Positions 13,766 through 21,281 of a stretch of DNA of 24,081 nt are shown piece after piece (positions within the stretch are counted from its first letter, which is position 1; each line of letters opens with the position of its first letter). The notes beneath the pieces are model-generated. The model did not search any database and was not told the DNA's origin. It was given only the letters and a program-made list of their open reading frames with translations. The position numbers and the translations under genes were made by a program. Source of the stretch: a virus; the IMG/VR virus record IMGVR_UViG_3300031576_000270, positions 1-24,081 of that record; one strand, written 5' to 3'.

Positions 13766-14422
13766 ATGGCATGGACTGGCGTTGATGCGAGGGACCAACT
13801 GCGGCGGCTCATCTCTGACGGCCCGACAGACCGGAGAGCCTTTCAGAAAAAAATCTTTGGGGCAGTGGACGGAGCGAACAGCGCCTACAAGGCGTTTGAA
13901 ACGCGGCTGGTCTCCGGCACTGTCGTCGTGTACGTGGATGGCGTCTCCGTAGCTGTGGCCGAGGATGATCTGATAGCCGGAGAGTTCTCGATTCTTCCAG
14001 CGCCCATTGCGGGGGCCACGGTGCGAGCGTCATATTATTGGCAATACTTCCTGGACGCCGAACTGGATCAATTTATCGAGTACGGCGCGCTCAAGTGCGG
14101 TCTCTCGATCCCCGTGTCCGATACCATCGTCACCATTGTGACAGACTCTTTGCGCCCGCCAGTAGTGCACTATGCGGCGTCGGACGCATTCGAGAAAATG
14201 GCGATCAGAACAACCCTGTCGAATCTGGAGCAGTACGCCCTAGAGGACATCCGTGTTGCCGACACGGAAAACCTGAAGGCGCACTACATGGCGATGGCCA
14301 TCAAGATGCGGGATGAAGCCAGGCAGATGCGAGATGATGTCTATCTGTCGTTCGGACAGCGAGAGAAGGCGGCAGCAGCGATCTCATCGCAGAGCAATCC
14401 TGTCTACGAGCCGCTAAGATAA
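13766..14422 (+). CDS. Putative head-tail connector or adaptor protein
   Basis: This 218-residue product starts at the ATG at 13766 with TAGGAGAG upstream. The N-terminal part contains GANSAYKAFETRLVSGTVVVY and a beta-rich stretch FSILPAPIAGATVRASYYWQYF, followed from about residue 95 by helices (LDQFIEYGALKCG, DAFEKMAIRTTLSNLEQYAL, LKAHYMAMAIKMRDEARQMRDD). The order and size suit an adaptor joining portal and tail, and the gene precedes the tail completion gene as connectors commonly do. No individual family could be named with confidence. A gap with two regulatory-looking repeats follows. Confidence 0.5.
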   Translation: MAWTGVDARDQLRRLISDGPTDRRAFQKKIFGAVDGANSAYKAFETRLVSGTVVVYVDGVSVAVAEDDLIAGEFSILPAPIAGATVRASYYWQYFLDAELDQFIEYGALKCGLSIPVSDTIVTIVTDSLRPPVVHYAASDAFEKMAIRTTLSNLEQYALEDIRVADTENLKAHYMAMAIKMRDEARQMRDDVYLSFGQREKAAAAISSQSNPVYEPLR

Positions 14423-14424
14423 TA

Positions 14425-14465
14425 TGTCAGAATTCTTTACATAAGGCATGTCAGAATTCTTTACA
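14425..14465 (-). promoter_or_regulatory. Two tandem TGTAAAGAATTC-type sites, inverted orientation
   Basis: TGTCAGAATTCTTTACA occurs exactly at 14425-14441 and 14449-14465, 24 bp apart. On the minus strand each reads TGTAAAGAATTCTGACA, identical to the copy at 1521-1537. They occupy almost the whole gap between the connector stop and the ATG at 14476, a gene with no clear SD. They are candidate operators or iterons for the same protein that binds at 1497 and 3422. Confidence 0.7.
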
Positions 14466-14475
14466 TTGAGACAGT

Positions 14476-14943
14476 ATGGTCACGATCTCCATGACAGGCG
14501 ATACCCGAGTCCAGAACTCCATGCTACACATGGCGGCGCGCACTCAGGACATGCGACCAGCGTTCTCCGCCGTGTATAAGGAGATGTTGGCCATGTTCTC
14601 CGATACGTTCCAGTCCGAGGGAGGACGAAAGGGAATGGCGCGTTGGGCGCCCCTATCTCCTCAATATCGCAAATGGAAGTCTATCCGCTACCCTGGGATG
14701 GGGATACTGACTCGAAGCGGGATGCTCCGATCTTCCATCGCGAGTCGTGGCGCTGGGCACAGAAAAATTCTTGCCCCCACGTTCATGATCGTCGGGACAT
14801 CCAATAGATACGCGGGGTATCATCAGTCCGGCGTCGTCGGCAGACTGCCGAGCAGACCGTTCATCCGCCCCAGTGCAGAGGACATACGGATATGGACGCG
14901 GCTGGTAATGGAATTTATTAGAGGGAGATTCGGTGTCCGCTAG
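14476..14943 (+). CDS. Tail completion / virion morphogenesis protein (Mu gpG, P2 gpS type)
   Basis: This 155-residue product has features of the phage virion morphogenesis family: ARWAPLSPQYRKWKS (about residues 55-69), LTRSGMLRSSIASR (about 76-89), FMIVGTSNRYAGYHQSG (about 101-117), and RLPSRPFIRPS (about 120-130). Members act at the head-tail joint or tail completion. The ATG at 14476 lies only ten bases after the inverted tandem repeats and has no good SD (GAG only), so translation may be weak or depend on coupling. The 3' end overlaps the next gene's start. Confidence 0.85.
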   Translation: MVTISMTGDTRVQNSMLHMAARTQDMRPAFSAVYKEMLAMFSDTFQSEGGRKGMARWAPLSPQYRKWKSIRYPGMGILTRSGMLRSSIASRGAGHRKILAPTFMIVGTSNRYAGYHQSGVVGRLPSRPFIRPSAEDIRIWTRLVMEFIRGRFGVR

Positions 14944-15421
14944 ACTCACCGAGAGCGTGGCCGATCAATTGATCTCGATCATCCAGGCGCGGCTTGCCGA
15001 CGAACTGGCCATCACGATTGGCCACTATGGAGGAGCGATCCCTCTGGACATCCCCGCCGTGGGTGCATATCATGTCGCGCCAGTGCTGGGATTGCGGCTA
15101 CCGATGGTGGTGATCGATCCCACACAGCTTACATTCACTCCAGACGCAGCCGAGAATTTCGTGAATGCCGATCTGTCCATGCGTGTCTCCATCGTCTCCG
15201 AGAACAGGGAGTACGAGACTCTTACGCGCCAGATATGGCGATACGGTGTGTGTCTGTACCGCGCTGTGCACGACCAGCCGGTGGTCATGGACACACTGCA
15301 CGGACGTGTGCGCGTGGATCGGATCACGTACTCGGATTGGGGGGACGTGTCGCCCGACACACAGTCGTATCGCAGGGCTGCCACGGCAGAGTGCGTGGTT
15401 AAATTTCTGGAGACATTCTAG
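14933..15421 (+). CDS. Putative tail terminator protein
   Basis: This 162-residue product starts at the GTG at 14933, five bases after GAGGGAG, overlapping the upstream stop by eleven bases. The translation begins SARLTESVADQLISIIQARL after Met and continues in an alpha/beta pattern: LRLPMVVIDPTQLTF, LSMRVSIVSENREYETLTRQIWRY and DRITYSDWGDVSP. Size, an N-terminal helix followed by strands, and position between tail completion and tail chaperone genes match tail terminators (lambda gpU position), which stop tail tube growth and give the head-joining surface. Sequence identity to a named family is not clear. Confidence 0.6.
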   Translation: MSARLTESVADQLISIIQARLADELAITIGHYGGAIPLDIPAVGAYHVAPVLGLRLPMVVIDPTQLTFTPDAAENFVNADLSMRVSIVSENREYETLTRQIWRYGVCLYRAVHDQPVVMDTLHGRVRVDRITYSDWGDVSPDTQSYRRAATAECVVKFLETF

Positions 15422-15441
15422 CCATCATGGAAGGAGAACAA

Positions 15442-15864
15442 ATGTGGTATGGGAAAACCATAACCGAAAAAATGCCATCTGGCATGGAGGTAACATTCCG
15501 AGGCGTGGACATTCTCTCCCTCGTTGCAGCGGGCCACATCCCGTCCAGAATCATTGGGATCGTATCGTCGCTGGAGGGGGCAAAGACATTGCCCGCCGAA
15601 GCGATGGGGGAATATGTGGGCATACTGGATGCCTATTGCTGCGCAGCAATGGTCTCGCCGGTGGTAACGCCGGACGGGAAAAACGGATCGCTCAAGGCGC
15701 AGGACGTGCCAATGCAGGACAAGCTCTACTTGTTCCAGCGGATTCTTGCCGATGGGGTGACCGACAAGGCCGCCTCCTTTCGCCAAGGACCGGACAGCGA
15801 TGCTGCTGCTGGATCGGCTGGCGATGCGGTATCACGCGAGGCCATCGGCGGTCATTGGCCTTGA
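15442..15864 (+). CDS. Tail assembly chaperone, N-terminal frame (gpG-like)
   Basis: This 140-residue product starts at the ATG at 15442, five bases after AAGGAG. The ATG at 15427 precedes that SD and would be a poor start. The N-terminus (MWYGKTITEKMPSG) and the helical body containing GHIPSRIIGIVSS, EYVGILDAYCCAAMV and MQDKLYLFQRIL fit the first of the two chaperone proteins that lie before tape measure genes. They coat the tape measure during tail assembly. Its 3' part overlaps a second frame (15800-16006) in the +1 (equal to -2) register, as in known chaperone pairs. The C-terminal 25 residues are low in structure (SDAAAGSAGDAVS). Confidence 0.7.
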   Translation: MWYGKTITEKMPSGMEVTFRGVDILSLVAAGHIPSRIIGIVSSLEGAKTLPAEAMGEYVGILDAYCCAAMVSPVVTPDGKNGSLKAQDVPMQDKLYLFQRILADGVTDKAASFRQGPDSDAAAGSAGDAVSREAIGGHWP

Positions 15865-16006
15865 TCCTGCGTCAGCGCTCGCATTCGATTTCGACCTCGG
15901 GGTCATGATGGTGGCACAGAGAGACAGCGGCGTGGAGAGCGGTGCCGATGCGTGCCCCAACGGATATGTGGACATACGCTCCATGACAGGGCGGAAGACG
16001 GGATAA
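15800..16006 (+). CDS. Second tail chaperone frame, independent or by frameshift (gpT-like)
   Basis: This 68-codon frame overlaps the previous gene by 65 bases in the +1 (or -2) register. It reads MLLLDRLAMRYHARPSAVIG and then DPASALAFDFDLGVMM, the compact motif common in the second tail chaperone product. An AAGGA ten bases before the ATG at 15800 allows separate initiation. Alternatively ribosomes may shift: TTT-C at 15778-15781 in the first frame would allow a +1 slip, and Mu is known to use a -2 shift at this position. The frame is open back only to the TGA at 15758-15760, so any shift must lie between there and 15864. The protein would bind the tape measure during tail assembly. Confidence 0.65.
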   Translation: MLLLDRLAMRYHARPSAVIGLDPASALAFDFDLGVMMVAQRDSGVESGADACPNGYVDIRSMTGRKTG

Positions 16007-16010
16007 CGGA

Positions 16011-18173
16011 ATGGCCGAAGAACGAGTAGACCTAAAATTCCAGGCTGTCGGATCGGACGCCGTGGTGCGTTCCATGCGCGACATCACAGCGTCTATCGGC
16101 GGCGTAGGGAAAACGCTGAGCACGCTGACAGGCCCATTCGTGGCTGCCACCGCAGTCATCGCCGCAATGACGGCAGCGATCACCCACGTCATCTCCTCCT
16201 CCGCCCTCTTTGTCCGGCAGGCAAAGGAGATGTCGGAGATCACTGGCTTGACGATCGGTAAAGCCGCTGGTCTGGCCGGCGCGATGGACGATCTCGGCCT
16301 CGAGGTCGGGACGCTACAGACGGCGCTTTTTAAGATGTCATCCGAGATAGATCAGGGTGGGGGCGCGCTGCAACGGCTGGGCATTTCCATCCGCAATGCG
16401 GACGGGGGGCTGAAATCATCGGGCGATCTATTCCTGGAGGTGCGAGACCGGATTGCGGACATGTCGTCCGAGACGGAAAGAGCAACGGCGATGCGGGAAT
16501 TGTTTGGTCGTGGCGCTGTTTCGCTGACAACTCTCTTCTCGTTGGAGTCCGAGCAGATCGAGAAGATCATCGCAGAGAACGAAGAGCTGTTTGACGTAAC
16601 GGAAAAAGACGTAGGCATGTTCCGAAGCATGTCGCTGGCAGTGGCCGACGTGAAGGATCAGGCCCAGAAATGGTTTCTGGACTTGTCGCGAGCCCTGATC
16701 CCAGCGATCAAGGAGATGGCCACTGCATTGATTGCAGCCGCGCCAGCATTGGGGATTGTGACCGTCGCGGTGCGAGCGCTTAGCAGCGCTATTCTTACGG
16801 CCACGACGATCGTCCATACTTTTGCCGACACGCTTTCGACATCTGTCCACGCGGCGTGGACTCAGGCGACCGGAGACTTTGCTGGCGCGGCGGCAGAGTG
16901 GGAACGGTTGGCGAACCGGATTGATAGCCGGAACAAAGCTCTGGCCGCGTCCCTAAAAGACATCTGGGGTGTATCCTCGGCGGATCGTGTCGAAGATGCG
17001 AAGACCACAGATACCGCATTAACACAGGGCGAAATAGCTCTTCAAGCGGAACTATCGGCAATCCGAGCCAGCTCGACAAAAGATCATGTTGCTGCGGGGC
17101 TGGAAATTCTGGAGATCGATAGAAAGCGTCAATCTGATGCGATGCGGGATAAAGAGCAGCAGATACGCTTCGAGATCGATTCCGAGAGAATGCTCCATGC
17201 CGAGAAAGTGGCAGGGGCGCAGCGTATGCTCGGTGAACAAATGCGCGCCGTGGAGGACGCTGCGGCGAAGGAACAGGCCAGCGAAGAAAAACTGGCAGCG
17301 TCAAAGCTGGCCGTGCGGACCAAATATGAAGACGATCTTGCGATCCTGAATGCGCGTCACTTGGCCGAGGAGTCACGCCTTGCCATCGCGCTGGAAGATG
17401 CGACGCGCGAGCGGGTATTGCGAGAGGCGGAATTTGCCGAGACAATACGATCCACACGGGTGTCAATGCAGCTCGAAATGCAGGCTGATATTGACGCACA
17501 GATACGGGCGCAGGAAGAATTGCGATCTGCGAAACGCAGGATCACGGAGGAGAGCAACCGAGAAATAATCTCTGCGTTGACGCGGCGGCAGCAGCAGGAG
17601 CAGGCGATCTCGACACGCCAAATCAATGCGATGAAGAGTCAGGCAGAGCGCGTGCTCTCCACCATCTCTAGCTCCTTTGTCGCCGTGCTATCCGGCGCGA
17701 AGACGCTGCGCGATACGCTGCTGGCCGTGACATCGCAATTCTTGCAGGCTATCCTTCAGGGGATTATCAGACAGTTCGCGGCAGAGCTTGCCATTGCCGC
17801 AGTGCTGGAGGGGGCCAAGGCAAAGATGGCCGGATTTGGCGCGGCAATACAAACGTTCGGGGTGAGCCTGCTCGTGGCCGCAGGGCTAGTGGCAGCTATC
17901 GCAGCCGTGCAGCGATCCGCCGTGTCCTCGGCGAAAGGATATGCCTCGCTTGCGGAGGGCGGCATCGTGACACGTGAGACCTTCGCGCGCATCGGAGAGG
18001 CGGGGCCAGAGGCCGTGATTCCTCTTAGCCGTGGACTGGGCGCGATTGGCGCAACAAATATATCTGTGACGATCACCGGCAACACGATTTCGTCCGAGCG
18101 CGACCTGGACGACGTGGCCGAACGAGTCGGTGACGCCATCATGCGGAAGATGAGGACGTATAACAGAGCGTAA
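16011..18173 (+). CDS. Tape measure protein
   Basis: This 720-residue product sets tail length and forms the core of the tail tube, and may help DNA pass the membrane. By the usual 0.15 nm per residue it predicts a tail near 110 nm. The N-terminus (VDLKFQAVGSDAVVRSMRDI) is followed by the phage tape-measure pattern AKEMSEITGLTIGKAAGLAG, DDLGLEVGTLQTALFKM and MRELFGRGAVSLTTLF. A hydrophobic segment lies at about residues 38-65. Long heptad-type helices with many Glu, Lys, Arg and Ala fill about 340-540. A second hydrophobic stretch is at about 600-640, and LAEGGIVTRETFARIGEAGPEAVIPL lies near the C-terminus (about 655-680). It follows the chaperones and precedes the tail hub. Confidence 0.92.
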   Translation: MAEERVDLKFQAVGSDAVVRSMRDITASIGGVGKTLSTLTGPFVAATAVIAAMTAAITHVISSSALFVRQAKEMSEITGLTIGKAAGLAGAMDDLGLEVGTLQTALFKMSSEIDQGGGALQRLGISIRNADGGLKSSGDLFLEVRDRIADMSSETERATAMRELFGRGAVSLTTLFSLESEQIEKIIAENEELFDVTEKDVGMFRSMSLAVADVKDQAQKWFLDLSRALIPAIKEMATALIAAAPALGIVTVAVRALSSAILTATTIVHTFADTLSTSVHAAWTQATGDFAGAAAEWERLANRIDSRNKALAASLKDIWGVSSADRVEDAKTTDTALTQGEIALQAELSAIRASSTKDHVAAGLEILEIDRKRQSDAMRDKEQQIRFEIDSERMLHAEKVAGAQRMLGEQMRAVEDAAAKEQASEEKLAASKLAVRTKYEDDLAILNARHLAEESRLAIALEDATRERVLREAEFAETIRSTRVSMQLEMQADIDAQIRAQEELRSAKRRITEESNREIISALTRRQQQEQAISTRQINAMKSQAERVLSTISSSFVAVLSGAKTLRDTLLAVTSQFLQAILQGIIRQFAAELAIAAVLEGAKAKMAGFGAAIQTFGVSLLVAAGLVAAIAAVQRSAVSSAKGYASLAEGGIVTRETFARIGEAGPEAVIPLSRGLGAIGATNISVTITGNTISSERDLDDVAERVGDAIMRKMRTYNRA

Positions 18174-18175
18174 AA

Positions 18176-19729
18176 ATGCCTGGACCGGAAGCCAGATCGG
18201 GTGTGATGCGGTCGAACAATTTTCGATCCAAACATTTTCATCATCTCGTCCTCTACTATCGCATCAACGGTGTGTTCTTGACGCCGTTCATCAAGCGGGA
18301 CTCTCTTTCTATCGATGAATACTCGACCTCCCAGGCGTGGACGGCATCGTTCTCGATGCAAGGGAAAGTGCTCGTGAGTGGCGCAGGGAATGCGCCCGTG
18401 ATCTGCAATTTTGGTGGAGTGCGCCCGACCCTGTTCCAGTCTGTTGACATCTCTTACGGAGCACCGGATAATTTTATTTTCCGTGGATCGATCATCTCCG
18501 TCTCGACATCGAGAATTGGCCGAGGCGTGTCCGACGACGTGGCGGGGCTAGAATGGAGGGTCGGGTGCGCCAACGCATTCCACGCGATGAATCGGAGACT
18601 GGTCCGAAAAAAGTATGAGAACATGAGCGTGTCTCAGATCGTGGCCGACATTGCCACGCAAACGACGGGACCTGGCGGTCTACCGCTCACAGTTGTTCCG
18701 GCCATATCCGGGGCAGGGCGTGACATCATTTTCCCCGTATGGGACGTGGACTACGAGCGGGCTGGAGACGCAATCAAGAAAATCTGCGAGGCATCATACC
18801 TGTTTTGGTATCTCGATTATTCTGGGAAAATACGCCTGACAGACAGCGAGACACAGGGATCGGCACAGTCCATTACTGACGGCGCGATGAACTATGATGG
18901 CCTGGTTATCGAGGAGGATGGCGCGCAGCTACGTACCCGTGTGTTCGTTCGCGGGGCGCAGAGATTATCCGATCCCTTGACGGAGATATTGCCATCCGAC
19001 ACGCGACTGGGGAGTTTGAAAACGGTATCGCTACTTTACGCTCCGGTGGGGATAACAATCCTTGCTGGCGGCTTGCCCGAAACGATTGGGTACGAAGGCA
19101 TCCAGGTGGACGACGCAGGGGAGGGGATTGGTGTTGCGGACCCAAAATGGATCGTGAATTTCTCCGAAAAAAATATCCGTCCGTCACCGCTCTATCCGCT
19201 GTCGGCGGGCACCGAGTCTCTGGAGGTGACGTACCAATACTACGTGCCGATCATTACCTCGGCGCAGGACGCCAACGCGGTGACACATCAGGTTGCGCGG
19301 GATGGCACGGACGGAATATATGACGCGATGGTGGATGGTGCGGGACTGACCGACGAAGAGACGGCGTGCAATCGGGCGCGAGCAGAACTGATGCAGTATT
19401 CAGAGCCGATAGTGAGGGGATCATTCAACACGCACCTGCTACAGTTCCGCGTTGGGGATGCGCTGCATCTCTCTCTGCTGGACAGGGATATTGAGCGCAC
19501 AGTGTACGTCTACCACGTCAGGACAAAATACATTGCGCAAGGCAGACTGGGCTATCAGGTATCGTTTACGTCCTCGCATCATGACATGTATTTTGACCTG
19601 TTGCAGGTGCTCGCGCAGAAGACCGCCAAGTCGGAGGTGCAGGAGCTGACAGCGCAGGAGCTATTGCTGCCCACCGTGGCTCTAGCGCGTACAAACGATG
19701 CGGACCCGACGACCATAGGAGTGTGCTGA
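18176..19729 (+). CDS. Tail tip / baseplate hub protein
   Basis: This 517-residue product begins MPGPEARSGVMRSNNF. The SD at 18176 is poor; an in-frame ATG at 18206 is another option. N-terminal pattern: LVLYYRINGVFLTPFIKRDS, then DEYSTSQAWTASFSMQG, FIFRGSIISVSTSR and AFHAMNRRLVRKKYENM, with SYLFWYLDYSGKIRLTDSE in the middle. This order resembles the hub fold shared by Mu gpP, T4 gp27 and siphophage Tal N-terminal domains, which close the tail end and connect to fibres. The C-terminal part is beta-rich, with HLLQFRVGDALHLSLL. Coming directly after the tape measure it fits the tail-tip position. No Dit-like gene separates them, which is a little unusual. Confidence 0.7.
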   Translation: MPGPEARSGVMRSNNFRSKHFHHLVLYYRINGVFLTPFIKRDSLSIDEYSTSQAWTASFSMQGKVLVSGAGNAPVICNFGGVRPTLFQSVDISYGAPDNFIFRGSIISVSTSRIGRGVSDDVAGLEWRVGCANAFHAMNRRLVRKKYENMSVSQIVADIATQTTGPGGLPLTVVPAISGAGRDIIFPVWDVDYERAGDAIKKICEASYLFWYLDYSGKIRLTDSETQGSAQSITDGAMNYDGLVIEEDGAQLRTRVFVRGAQRLSDPLTEILPSDTRLGSLKTVSLLYAPVGITILAGGLPETIGYEGIQVDDAGEGIGVADPKWIVNFSEKNIRPSPLYPLSAGTESLEVTYQYYVPIITSAQDANAVTHQVARDGTDGIYDAMVDGAGLTDEETACNRARAELMQYSEPIVRGSFNTHLLQFRVGDALHLSLLDRDIERTVYVYHVRTKYIAQGRLGYQVSFTSSHHDMYFDLLQVLAQKTAKSEVQELTAQELLLPTVALARTNDADPTTIGVC

Positions 19730-20911
19730 ATGAGCGTAACGCGATCAACATGGGTGGACGATGATGGCAGCAATACTTTAGGCACCATCGTCGGCAACGA
19801 TGAGCTCCAGGAGGTGTACGACAATATCGACCTGGAGATAGACAGCGTTCCCGCAGGGCTCACAGCCTACAAGACAGGAGCCCTAAAGCAAGATTTTAAT
19901 CACGACCATCCGATTGTTACGGCCCTGCCCCCATTGCCAGCGGGGAGCGGGCACAAGGAGGGGAGTGGTCGCGGCTTCGTCGGGCTCTTGGCGGCCATTC
20001 CTACGGCAGGCGTGAGAGGCAGAAAATACTACGCCACGGATACCCTCCAGCAATTTTATGACGACGGCGTGGTGTGGGTAGAGATACGCATCCCCGCTGG
20101 AGCGCCAGGAGTCATCTGGACAAACAGCGTCCTGGTTCCGGAGGGGACGCCTCCAGACGAAACGTTCAGCGTTCCAACCGCCCTGAGTCGCAAGATACAC
20201 TACTACCACGACCTGACCATCAACGCTCTTCTGACGGTCACAGGATGGATCGTCCTATACATCAGTGGCACTCTGACGATTAACGCGCAGGTGCGCGTCC
20301 TGGGCGACACAGGTGGCATATCTGGTGGCAGTGCGAACGGGAGTGGGGGGACTTTTGGTGGGGCGGGCGGCGGAGGCGGGCAGGACACGGATAGTCCCCT
20401 CAATGCCGGAGCTGGAGGGGGGATCGCAAATGACGGATACTCCAACGCGGGTGGGGCTCCTGGTGTCGGGTCTCCTGGCAACGAGGCGGGGGGCGATGGA
20501 GCGGCGTCAACCGTGGAGCAGGGCATGTACTCGCTACTCAACCTGCTCCACGGAGTGATTGCCATTGGGGGCGGCGGTGGCGCGGGATCGTTCCAGGGCA
20601 GCGATCTGGGCGGGAACGGTGGGCAGGCGGGGGGTGGCATTTACATCGTGGCAGATGCCGTGGTGTGGGATTCGGATGCAACGCACAAAATCAACTGCGA
20701 TGGCGCGAACGGATTGAATGCCCCATCCAACAATGGTGGTGGCGGCGGCGGCGGTGGTGGCGGCGTAGTCTACGTGCGTTCTCGGATCGTGTCCGGGACG
20801 CCGAAGGCCAGCGCCTCTGGCGGGGCTGGAGGAGCTGGCGGCGGAGACGCCGCCGGAGCAGTAGGGGGGGCAGGCAGGGGCGGAGCCTATTTCATCGAGC
20901 AGGTAATTTGA
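19730..20911 (+). CDS. Glycine-rich tail adhesin/fibre-like protein
   Basis: This is 393 residues, with AGGAG before the ATG at 19730. The N-terminus has TIVGNDELQEVYDNIDLEID, of the kind found at the virion-attachment end of phage tail proteins. Residues about 75-175 are mixed. From about 198 the sequence is dominated by Gly blocks separated by short non-Gly loops: GGISGGSANGSGGTFGGAGG, GAGGGIANDGYSNAGGAPG, GGGGGAGSFQGSDLGGNGG, a run of ten Gly near residues 337-346, and GGAGGAGGGDAAGAVGGAG. Such blocks can pack as polyglycine-II helices, as in T4-like gp38 adhesins whose loops bind host receptors. No catalytic motif was seen. The host receptor is unknown. Confidence 0.65.
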   Translation: MSVTRSTWVDDDGSNTLGTIVGNDELQEVYDNIDLEIDSVPAGLTAYKTGALKQDFNHDHPIVTALPPLPAGSGHKEGSGRGFVGLLAAIPTAGVRGRKYYATDTLQQFYDDGVVWVEIRIPAGAPGVIWTNSVLVPEGTPPDETFSVPTALSRKIHYYHDLTINALLTVTGWIVLYISGTLTINAQVRVLGDTGGISGGSANGSGGTFGGAGGGGGQDTDSPLNAGAGGGIANDGYSNAGGAPGVGSPGNEAGGDGAASTVEQGMYSLLNLLHGVIAIGGGGGAGSFQGSDLGGNGGQAGGGIYIVADAVVWDSDATHKINCDGANGLNAPSNNGGGGGGGGGGVVYVRSRIVSGTPKASASGGAGGAGGGDAAGAVGGAGRGGAYFIEQVI

Positions 20912-20922
20912 GGGAGGGGAAA

Positions 20923-21267
20923 ATGAATAGATGGATATTGATTATCGGGGTCATGATTGCGATGATGCTGTTGGCGCGGTTTGTCATGGCTGACGGGCAG
21001 CCAGCTATTGCCAGCCAGACTGTCACCATTGCTGCCACTGGCGTATCTCAGGCGTTGCCATCGCAGTTCGTCCCGGATGGCGCATCCGTGATCGTCAGAG
21101 CCAAGAGCGCAAACGCGGCGACGGTACGGATCGGAAAAACAGCGGATGAGAACTTTACGTTAGCCGCAGGGGAGGGAGTGGTGCTTGCCGTAACGGACAC
21201 TCGCGCGATTTCGGTGGTTGGCACGGCTGGAGACGGGGTTGAGATATTATCCGAGGCCAGAAAATAG
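20923..21267 (+). CDS. Small protein with signal-peptide-like N-terminus in the fibre region
   Basis: This is 114 residues from the ATG at 20923 with AGGGAGGGG upstream. The same frame is open from 20665 inside the previous gene, but that part is shadow coding. The N-terminus, MNRWILIIGVMIAMMLLARF, followed by VMADGQPA, looks like a signal peptide with a possible cleavage after ADG or VMA, or a signal anchor. The rest is small-residue-rich and beta-like (TVTIAATGVSQALPSQF, ASVIVRAKSANAATVRIG, GEGVVLAVTDTRAISVVG). It may be a surface-exposed or periplasmic protein, unusual among virion genes. The next gene also has such an N-terminus. No family is recognised. Confidence 0.7.
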   Translation: MNRWILIIGVMIAMMLLARFVMADGQPAIASQTVTIAATGVSQALPSQFVPDGASVIVRAKSANAATVRIGKTADENFTLAAGEGVVLAVTDTRAISVVGTAGDGVEILSEARK

Positions 21268-21281
21268 GGGAGGGTCTAGCG

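Noticed and set aside
15165-15908. 247-residue rightward frame across terminator and chaperone genes
   Set aside because: Its Arg/Cys/His-rich sequence has no recognisable domain and lies in a different frame from two supported genes.
16795-17499. 234-residue leftward frame opposite the tape measure gene
   Set aside because: It is Arg/Pro/Ser-rich shadow coding, opposite a helical protein with clear tape-measure features.
20665-20922. Upstream extension of the 20923 gene
   Set aside because: This part gives a Trp/Arg-rich shadow of the Gly-rich adhesin. The SD and signal-like N-terminus both place the start at 20923.
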